Origin: Rhodovastum atsumiense
Lineage (GTDB): Bacteria > Pseudomonadota > Alphaproteobacteria > Acetobacterales > Acetobacteraceae
NCBI RefSeq assembly: GCF_937425535.1
Contig: NZ_OW485601.1
Location: 2,444,501-2,508,500, forward strand
DNA: 64,000 bases
Direction of reading: 5' to 3'
Each line of letters starts with the position of its first letter. The first letter of the stretch is position 1. The notes under the pieces were generated by a model. That model was not told where the DNA came from. It ran no database searches and was given only the letters and a program-made list of their open reading frames with translations. Of the stretch, positions 57,569 to 64,000 are shown piece after piece. Position numbers and translations under genes: made by a program.

Positions 57569-58393
57569 ATGGCGATGCTCAGCTTTGAAAAAAAATACCG
57601 TGTGCGCGGGGGTACTTTAGTTGGAGGAGATCTGTTTGACTTCTGGGTGGGGCCTCTTTACGTCGGCTTCTTCGGAATTCTGACGGTCTTCTTCGCATCC
57701 CTCGGCACGGCCTTGATCTTCTGGGGCGCCTTTCAGAATGGCGACCTCAATTTCTGGCGGGTCAACATTGCGCCGCCGGATCTGCGCTATGGCTTGTCGC
57801 CGGCTCCCCTGGCAGAGGGTGGCCTGTGGCAGCTGATCACGATCTGCGCCCTCGGGGCGTTCGTGTCGTGGGCTCTGCGTCAGGTGGAGATTTCGCGCAA
57901 GCTCGGGATCGGCCTGCACGTTCCCTTTGCGTTTTCCTTCGCGATCTTTGCCTATGTCGCGCTGGTGGTGATTCGTCCCGTCCTGATGGGTGCGTGGGGC
58001 CATGGCTTCCCGTACGGCTTCATGAGCCATCTCGACTGGGTGTCGAACGTCGGCTACCAGCACCTGCACTTCCACTACAATCCGGCACACTGCCTGGCCA
58101 TCACGTTCTTCTTCACGAACGCCCTGGCCCTGGCGATGCACGGCTCGCTGATCCTCTCGGCCGCCAACCCCCCGAAGGGTGAGCCGGTGAAGTTCGCCGA
58201 GCACGAGAACACCTTCTTCCGCGACATCGTCGGCTATTCGATGGGCACCCTCGGCATTCATCGCCTCGGCGTGTTCCTCGCCTGCTCCGCCGCGTTCTGG
58301 AGCGCCGTCTGCATCGTGCTGAGCGGCCCGTTCTGGACCCGTGGCTGGCCGGAGTGGTGGAACTGGTGGCTCAACCTGCCGATCTGGTCGTAG
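57569..58393 (+). CDS. pufL: PufL, reaction centre L subunit
   Basis: A 274-aa protein with five transmembrane helices. It begins [36 protein letters not shown] and contains [39 protein letters not shown] (accessory and special-pair environment) and [21 protein letters not shown] (QB and Fe side). With PufM it binds the bacteriochlorophyll, bacteriopheophytin and quinone cofactors. Confidence 0.98.
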   Translation: MAMLSFEKKYRVRGGTLVGGDLFDFWVGPLYVGFFGILTVFFASLGTALIFWGAFQNGDLNFWRVNIAPPDLRYGLSPAPLAEGGLWQLITICALGAFVSWALRQVEISRKLGIGLHVPFAFSFAIFAYVALVVIRPVLMGAWGHGFPYGFMSHLDWVSNVGYQHLHFHYNPAHCLAITFFFTNALALAMHGSLILSAANPPKGEPVKFAEHENTFFRDIVGYSMGTLGIHRLGVFLACSAAFWSAVCIVLSGPFWTRGWPEWWNWWLNLPIWS

Positions 58394-58408
58394 TGGGAGC
58401 GCACCGAC

Positions 58409-59368
58409 ATGGCTGAATACCAAGTTGTTTTCAACCGCGTGCAGGTGAAAGGACCGGCCTATGCCGGGGTCCCGCTGCCCGCCGGTGATGAGCCGCGCCT
58501 TCCGCAGACGACCTTCTCGCGCCTGGCCGGCCTGTTCGGCGACGCCCAGATCGGGCCGATCTATCTCGGCCGGCTTGGCTTGCTGTCGATCGCGTGCTTC
58601 TTCGTGGCCTTCGAGATCATCGGCCTGAACATGCTGGCCTCGGTGAACTGGAACCCGGTCCAGTTCGTCCGTCAGCTGTTCTGGCTCGCGCTCGAGCCGC
58701 CGCCGCCGGCCTATGGCCTGCGCATCCCGCCGCTGAACCAGGGCGGCTGGTGGCTGATGGCCGGCTTCTTCCTGACCACTTCGATCCTGCTGTGGTGGGC
58801 CCGCGTCTATCGTCGTGCGCAGCAGCTCGGCATGGGCACCCACATGGCGTGGGCCTTTGCCTCGGCGATCTTCCTGTACCTGTCGCTCGGCTTCATCCGG
58901 CCGATCCTGATGGGGAACTGGGGTGAAGCACCGCCGTTCGGCATCTTCCCGCACCTCGACTGGACCGCGGCGTTCTCGATCCGCTACGGCAACCTGTTCT
59001 ACAACCCGTTCCACATGCTCTCGATCGCGTTCCTGTACGGCTCGGCCGTGCTGTTCGCGATGCATGGCGGCACGGTGCTCGCGGTCAGCCGTTTCGGCGG
59101 CGAGCGCGAGGTGGAGCAGATCGTCGACCGCGGCACCGCCTATGAGCGCGGCGCGCTGCTGTGGCGCTGGTGCATGGGCTTCAACGCGACCGCCGAGTCG
59201 ATCCATCGCTGGGCCTGGTGGTTCGCAGTGCTTGTCACCCTGACCGGTGGCATCGGCATCCTCCTGACCGGCACCGTGGTGGACAACTGGTATCTGTGGG
59301 GCGTGAAGCACGGTATTGCGCCGCACTATCCGGTGATCTTCCCCGGCGTGACCGACCCGACGCTGTAG
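58409..59368 (+). CDS. pufM: PufM, reaction centre M subunit
   Basis: A 319-aa five-helix partner of PufL. The block [16 protein letters not shown] near residue 45, [35 protein letters not shown] and [22 protein letters not shown] (Fe/QA side) identify it. It starts 15 nt after pufL and is followed by pufC after 10 nt. Confidence 0.98.
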   Translation: MAEYQVVFNRVQVKGPAYAGVPLPAGDEPRLPQTTFSRLAGLFGDAQIGPIYLGRLGLLSIACFFVAFEIIGLNMLASVNWNPVQFVRQLFWLALEPPPPAYGLRIPPLNQGGWWLMAGFFLTTSILLWWARVYRRAQQLGMGTHMAWAFASAIFLYLSLGFIRPILMGNWGEAPPFGIFPHLDWTAAFSIRYGNLFYNPFHMLSIAFLYGSAVLFAMHGGTVLAVSRFGGEREVEQIVDRGTAYERGALLWRWCMGFNATAESIHRWAWWFAVLVTLTGGIGILLTGTVVDNWYLWGVKHGIAPHYPVIFPGVTDPTL

Positions 59369-59378
59369 GAGATCAGTC

Positions 59379-60413
59379 ATGAAGCTGAACCTTACAACCG
59401 GCCTCGGGCTGTTCGCCGCTGCTGCTATTGGCGTCGGGCTGCTGTTCACCATCGAGTACCCGCCGGTCGATGTCGTGCAGCGCGGCTTCCGCGGCCTTGG
59501 GATGAACCAGCTGTTCCATCCCGCCACGGTGGCCAAGGCCGTCCCGAACAACACCGTCCCGCCCGCGCTGATCCAGGTGCCGGCGATCGGTGGCAAGGCC
59601 GGCGACGTCTACAAGAACGTGCAGGTGCTCAAGGACCTGCCGGTCGCGCAGTTCACCCGCCTGATGGCGGCGGTGACGGACTGGGTGGCGCCGCAGCAGG
59701 GCTGCACGTACTGCCACGTTGATGCGAACAACCTGGCGTCCGACGACATCTACACCAAGGTGGTGTCGCGCCGGATGTTCCAGATGACCATCGACATCAA
59801 CAAGAACTACAAGAACCACGTCGCCGCGACCGGTCCGGAAGGCGCGAACGGCGTGACCTGCTACACCTGCCACCGTGGCCAGCCGATTCCGGCGAACATC
59901 TGGTTCACGGATCCGGCGTCGCAGACGGTGAACATCGGCGGTCTGGGTGACCGCGCCGGCAAGAACATCGCTTCGCCGGCGGCTGGTTACACCTCGCTGC
60001 CGACCGATCCGTTCACGCCGTTCCTGCTGAAGGCCGACTCGCTGCGCGTCGAGACTCCCGACCCGCTGCCGATCGGCTACCCGGCGACCATCAAGAACAC
60101 GGAATGGACCTATGGGTTCATGTTCCATCTCTCGGCGGCGCTGGGCGTAAACTGCACCTACTGCCACAACAGCCGGCAGTTCGCGGACTGGAGCCAGAGC
60201 ACGCCGCAGCGCGTGACCGCGTTCCAGGGCATCGCCATGACGCGGGCGCTGAACGTGAACTACCTGGCTCCGCTGCAGAACGTCTTCCCGGCCTCGCGCC
60301 TTGGACCTGGCGGCGACAGCCCGAAGGTCAACTGCGCCACCTGCCACCAGGGCACCTACAAGCCGCTCTATGGGGCAAACATGGTGAAGGACTACCCGGA
60401 GCTGACGCGCTGA
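59379..60413 (+). CDS. pufC: PufC, tetraheme cytochrome subunit of the reaction centre
   Basis: A 344-aa periplasmic electron donor to the special pair. Four CxxCH heme motifs: CTYCH, CYTCH, CTYCH and CATCH, in two pairs, with Met ligands in the intervening helices (RLMAAVTDW, RMFQMTIDI, GFMFHLSAA, GIAMTRALN). The N-terminus is a hydrophobic helix (LGLFAAAAIGVGLLFTIEYPP) with no lipobox Cys, so it is held by an uncleaved anchor rather than lipid. HiPIP or a soluble/anchored cytochrome c would reduce it. Last gene of the puf operon. Confidence 0.97.
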   Translation: MKLNLTTGLGLFAAAAIGVGLLFTIEYPPVDVVQRGFRGLGMNQLFHPATVAKAVPNNTVPPALIQVPAIGGKAGDVYKNVQVLKDLPVAQFTRLMAAVTDWVAPQQGCTYCHVDANNLASDDIYTKVVSRRMFQMTIDINKNYKNHVAATGPEGANGVTCYTCHRGQPIPANIWFTDPASQTVNIGGLGDRAGKNIASPAAGYTSLPTDPFTPFLLKADSLRVETPDPLPIGYPATIKNTEWTYGFMFHLSAALGVNCTYCHNSRQFADWSQSTPQRVTAFQGIAMTRALNVNYLAPLQNVFPASRLGPGGDSPKVNCATCHQGTYKPLYGANMVKDYPELTR

Positions 60414-60484
60414 CGTCACTTCCCTGATCCGGTCCCGGGTGACATGCCGGATGTCGCCCGAAGGCCGGATCCGGTCGGGACAAT

Positions 60485-60528
60485 GTGGGCCGGGATCGTT
60501 CTCCGTCAGGGGAATGGTCCCGGCCCAC
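60485..60528 (+). terminator. hairpin downstream of the puf operon
   Basis: GTGGGCCGGGA (60485-60495) and TCCCGGCCCAC (60518-60528) form an 11-bp perfect stem with a 22-nt loop, 72 nt after pufC. No strong T-run follows. It probably ends or protects the puf transcript. Confidence 0.55.
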
Positions 60529-60619
60529 AGCGTTTCGGCCCCGACCCTTTGCTTGTCACACTGGCGCGGCGCCTGTCCGCGTAGTCTCCTCGCGTCGCCC
60601 CGGACAGAAAGGCGCCTCG

Positions 60620-63600
60620 ATGAGCCTCGCCGCCCCGCCATCCCCCGGCCATTCCGCGAAGCTGCTGCGGGCCCGCCGCTTCCTGCCGCTGTTTGTCACC
60701 CAGATGCTGGGGGCGCTGAACGACAACCTGTTCAAGAACGCGCTGGGCGTGCTGGCCCTGTTCGCCTCCGCCGCCTGGGGCAAGGAACTGGTGGCGATCG
60801 GCCTGGGCGTCTTCATCCTGCCCTATGTCCTGTTCTCCTCCCTGGCCGGCGAACTGGCCGATCGCGGCGACAAGGCGCGGCTGATCCGGCTGACCAAGCT
60901 GTGGGAACTCGGCCTGATGCTGCTGGGCGTGGTCGGCTTCCTGCTCGGCAGCATCCCGTTGCTGATGGCGGTGCTGTTCGGGCTCGGCGTGCAGGCGACG
61001 TTCTTCAGCCCGCTGAAATACGGCATCCTGCCCGACCACCTGCCCGGGCATGACCTGGTTGCCGGCAACGGGCTGATCGAGGCGGGCACCTTCCTCGGCA
61101 TCCTGGCCGGCACGATCGCCGGCAGCGCCCTGGTCCGGGCGCCGCACGGGCCGGAGATCGTGGCGGGGCTCGGCGTGGTGATCTCACTGGCGGGCATCGC
61201 CTCGGCATGGGCGATCCCGCCGGCGCCGCCGGCTGCGCCACGCCTGCCGATCGGATGGAACCTGCCGCGCGAGACACTGGCGCTGCTGCGCCTGGCCCGT
61301 GGCAATCGCGAGGTCTGGATCTCCGCCCTCGGCATCTCCTGGTTCTGGGCGGTCGGCGCCATCGTGCTGTCGGAACTGCCGGTGGCGGCCAAGGACGTGC
61401 TCGGCGGGGATGCCGGCCTGATCACGCTGCTGCTGGCGGTGTTCTCGGTGGGGGTCGGCGTCGGCTCGGTCGGCTGCGCGCGCCTGCTGCATGGCGAGGT
61501 CTCGCCGCGGCTGGTGCCGCTGGCGGCACTTGGCATCTCATTGTTCACCGCGGACTTTGCCCATGCCTGCACGCTGCCCGGCGCGGTCGGGCGCCTCGCC
61601 ACGCCGATGGATGTGCTGGCCGCGCCGGTCGGCTGGCGGCTGCTGGCCGACCTGTTCCTGCTGGCGTTGTGCGGCGGCGTCTATTCCGTCTCGCTCTATG
61701 CCTTCATCCAGCAGCGGGCCGATCCGGCGCAGCGGTCGCGCATGATCGCCATGAACAACGTGCTGAACGCGGCCTTCATGGTGGTGGCCTCCGGCGTGGC
61801 CGCGGGGCTGACCGCCGCCCATGTCGGTGTCCCGCAGATCCTGCTGCTGACCGCGGCGGCCAACCTGCTGGTGGCGATGTGGCTGCTGCGCCTGTTGCCG
61901 CCGGCCACGCTGCGCGCCCTGTATCGCCCGCTGCTCCGGTGGCTCTGCCGCGCCGAGGTCACCGGGCTCGAGCATTACCGCGCCGCCGGCGACCGCGTCG
62001 TGATCGTGGTCAACCACCTCTCGCTGGCCGATGGTCCCCTCGTCGCCGCCTTCCTGCCGGACGCGCCCGCCTTCGCCGTCAATCTGGGGATGGCGCGGAA
62101 ATGGTGGGTGCGGCCGGTGCTGGCCGCAGTGGAGACCTTCCTGGTCGATCCTGCCAATCCCTTGGCCCTGCGCGGGATCATCGGCTGGGTGAAACAGGAC
62201 CGGAAGCTGGTGGTGTTCCCGGAAGGTCGGCTGACGCGGACCGGCGCGCTGATGAAGGTCTATGACGGCGCCGGGTTGGTCGCCGACCGGGCGGGGGCGA
62301 TGGTGCTGCCGATCCATATCGACGGGACGCAGTTCACGCCGTTCGCGCGCATGCCGGGGCGGATGAGGCGGCGCCTGGTGCCGCGGCTGCGGATGCACAT
62401 CCATCCGCCGCTGCGCCTCGCCGTCGATCCGGCCCTTACCGGGCGAGCCCGCCGCCGTGCGCTCGGCAATGCGCTGCAGGACGTGATGGTGGGGGCGGCC
62501 TTCGCCAGCGCGGCGACCGACCGCACCCTGTTCGGCGCCCTGCTCGCGGCGCGCGACCGCTTCGGCGCTGGCCTGCCGATCGCCGAGGACATCGCCCGCC
62601 AGCCGATCAGCTATCGCCGCCTGGTGACCGGGGCCGTCGTGCTCGGCCGTCACCTCGACGCGCGCGTGCCGGCGGGCGAGCGCATCGGCGTGCTGCTGCC
62701 GACCTCCATCCCTGCGGTGGTGAGCTTCTTCGCCCTGCAGGCCTTCGGCCGGGTCCCGGCCATGCTCAATTTCTCGGCCGGCGCCGAAGCCCTGCTGCAT
62801 GCCTGCGCCGCCGCCGAAATCACCACCATCGTCACGGCGCGGGCCTTCGTCGCGCGGGCGCGGCTCGACGCCGTGGTCGCCCGCCTGCAGGAGCGGCACC
62901 GCATTCTCTGGCTCGAGGATCTGCGCGCCGGCATCGGCCGGGGCGCCCGCCTGCGCGGGATGCTGGACGCGTTGCGCGCCGACCGCCTGCCGGGCGCGCG
63001 CGGGGCCGCCGGCGATCCGGCGGTAGTGCTGTTCACCAGTGGCTCGGAGGGCACGCCGAAGGGGGTGGTGCTCAGCCACCGCAACCTGCTGTCCAACTGC
63101 GCGCAGCTCCTCGCGGTCGCCGATGTCGGTCCCTCCGACCGCATGCTGAACGCCATGCCGCTGTTCCACGCCTTCGGGCTGACCGGGGGGACCCTGCTGC
63201 CGCTGCTGCACGGCGTGTCCACCGTTCTCTACCCGTCGCCGCTGCATTACCGGGTCATCCCGGAACTGCTGTACGATACCGATTCCACCATTGTCATCGG
63301 CACCGACACCTTTCTTGCGGGATGGACGCGCTTCGCCCATCCCTACGATTTCCGCTCCATCCGCTTCGTCGTCGCCGGCGCCGAGAAACTGCGCGAGGAA
63401 ACCCGCCGGACCTATGCCGACTGCTTCGGCGTCCGCATTCTCGAGGGGTATGGCATCACCGAGGCTGCCCCGGTCCTGGCAGTGAACGCGCCCATGGAGC
63501 ACCGCCCCGGCACGGCGGGCCGGCTGCTGCCCGGCATCGAGCACCGCCTGCTGCCGGTCGAGGGCATGCCGCAGGGGGGACGGCTGCTGGTGCGCGGGCC

Positions 63601-64000
63601 GAATGTCATGCTCGGCTATTTCCGCACCACCGCGCCCGGGGTGCTGGAGCCGCCACCCGATGGCTGGGCGGATACCGGCGATATCGTCACGGTCGATGCC
63701 GACGGCTTCATCACCATCCGCGGCCGCGCCGGCCGCTTCGCCAAGGTCGCCGGCGAGATGGTGTCCATGGCAGCGGCCGAGGAACTCGTCGCCGCGCTCT
63801 GGCCCGATGACGTGCACGCGGTGCTCGCCGAGCCCGATCCGCGCAAGGGCGAGCGCCTGGTGCTGGTCACCACCCGGCGCGACGCCGAGACCCGTGCGCT
63901 GGTGGTCCATGCCGCGGCGCGGGGCGTGGCGGAGATGATGGTGCCGCGGGTGATCGTGCCGGTTGATGCGATCCCGCGGCTGGGCAGCGGCAAGATCGAT
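60620..64000 (+). CDS. trifunctional MFS / PlsC acyltransferase / acyl-ACP synthetase (Aas-like), 3' truncated by window edge
   Basis: The frame stays open from the ATG at 60620 to the window end (1127 codons). Residues about 15-435 form an MFS transporter of the LplT type (LPLFVTQMLGALNDNLFKNALGV). About 440-610 is a PlsC acyltransferase with NHLSLADG and FPEGRLT motifs. About 640 onward is an AMP-binding synthetase with LFTSGSEGTPKGVVLSH and GITEAAPVLAVN. In E. coli LplT and Aas are separate proteins that import and re-acylate lysophospholipid; here they are joined, as in many alphaproteobacteria. A few residues of the C-terminus are missing (it ends at RLGSGKID). It is not part of the photosynthesis operons. 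Confidence 0.93.
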   Translation, partial: MSLAAPPSPGHSAKLLRARRFLPLFVTQMLGALNDNLFKNALGVLALFASAAWGKELVAIGLGVFILPYVLFSSLAGELADRGDKARLIRLTKLWELGLMLLGVVGFLLGSIPLLMAVLFGLGVQATFFSPLKYGILPDHLPGHDLVAGNGLIEAGTFLGILAGTIAGSALVRAPHGPEIVAGLGVVISLAGIASAWAIPPAPPAAPRLPIGWNLPRETLALLRLARGNREVWISALGISWFWAVGAIVLSELPVAAKDVLGGDAGLITLLLAVFSVGVGVGSVGCARLLHGEVSPRLVPLAALGISLFTADFAHACTLPGAVGRLATPMDVLAAPVGWRLLADLFLLALCGGVYSVSLYAFIQQRADPAQRSRMIAMNNVLNAAFMVVASGVAAGLTAAHVGVPQILLLTAAANLLVAMWLLRLLPPATLRALYRPLLRWLCRAEVTGLEHYRAAGDRVVIVVNHLSLADGPLVAAFLPDAPAFAVNLGMARKWWVRPVLAAVETFLVDPANPLALRGIIGWVKQDRKLVVFPEGRLTRTGALMKVYDGAGLVADRAGAMVLPIHIDGTQFTPFARMPGRMRRRLVPRLRMHIHPPLRLAVDPALTGRARRRALGNALQDVMVGAAFASAATDRTLFGALLAARDRFGAGLPIAEDIARQPISYRRLVTGAVVLGRHLDARVPAGERIGVLLPTSIPAVVSFFALQAFGRVPAMLNFSAGAEALLHACAAAEITTIVTARAFVARARLDAVVARLQERHRILWLEDLRAGIGRGARLRGMLDALRADRLPGARGAAGDPAVVLFTSGSEGTPKGVVLSHRNLLSNCAQLLAVADVGPSDRMLNAMPLFHAFGLTGGTLLPLLHGVSTVLYPSPLHYRVIPELLYDTDSTIVIGTDTFLAGWTRFAHPYDFRSIRFVVAGAEKLREETRRTYADCFGVRILEGYGITEAAPVLAVNAPMEHRPGTAGRLLPGIEHRLLPVEGMPQGGRLLVRGPNVMLGYFRTTAPGVLEPPPDGWADTGDIVTVDADGFITIRGRAGRFAKVAGEMVSMAAAEELVAALWPDDVHAVLAEPDPRKGERLVLVTTRRDAETRALVVHAAARGVAEMMVPRVIVPVDAIPRLGSGKID

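Noticed and set aside
61538-63910. 790-codon minus-strand open frame at the right end
   Set aside because: Antisense to the MFS/PlsC/synthetase gene, whose motifs are clear on the plus strand.

Overview
The window is high-GC DNA from an alphaproteobacterial purple phototroph. The gene set (intracytoplasmic type-II reaction centre, spheroidene/spirilloxanthin-type carotenoid genes, HiPIP, tetraheme PufC) and the gene order point to an acidophilic or aerobic phototroph of the Acetobacteraceae (Rhodopila/Rhodovastum/Acidisphaera/Acidiphilium relatives). That placement is inference; no 16S rRNA gene is present.

Positions 1-12010 are flanking, mostly non-photosynthetic DNA. They hold a truncated beta-keto-acid cleavage enzyme, tRNA-Arg(CCT), an AT-rich strip, and a two-gene radical-SAM/SPASM plus short-peptide unit that looks like an uncharacterised RiPP pathway. 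These are followed by a HAD nucleotidase, a manganese exporter behind a yybP-ykoY riboswitch, a Ni/Co efflux pair dmeR-dmeF with its operator, an MltF-type transglycosylase, a complete pspABC/pspF envelope-stress locus with a sigma-54 promoter, and a membrane-anchored diheme cytochrome c ending in a clear terminator.

Positions 12250-60413 form one almost uninterrupted photosynthesis gene cluster of about 48 kb. On the minus strand lie bchP, a PucC/LhaA-type carrier, bchG, ppsR and ppaA(aerR). Divergent from these run bchFNBHLM-lhaA-puhABC-orf-acsF-puhE::cobW, then hemA, HiPIP, bchID, bchO, a DUF3422 gene, crtIB, a small membrane ORF, bchE, bchJ and a 2Fe-2S ferredoxin. crtC and crtD (minus) diverge from crtEF, followed by bchCXYZ and pufBALMC. 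Together they encode the path from 5-aminolevulinate to bacteriochlorophyll a with a geranylgeranyl/phytyl tail, methoxylated acyclic carotenoids, the LH1-RC complex with its bound cytochrome, assembly factors and redox regulators. Both the oxygen-dependent (AcsF) and oxygen-independent (BchE) cyclases are present, and FNR-type boxes lie ahead of bchE and the ferredoxin. PpsR-type TGT-N12-ACA operators lie ahead of bchF, crtI and bchC (tandem, 8 bp apart), with a weaker pair between crtD and crtE.

The most unusual items are: (i) a translational fusion of the assembly protein PuhE to a complete CobW-type metallochaperone GTPase; (ii) the rSAM/peptide pair; (iii) crtC, whose reading frame lacks any ordinary start codon before its conserved N-terminus; (iv) a tandem duplication at the BchE C-terminus; and (v) a dispersed palindromic repeat family, one copy of which sits between bchI and bchD. 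The window ends inside a trifunctional MFS/acyltransferase/acyl-ACP-synthetase gene.
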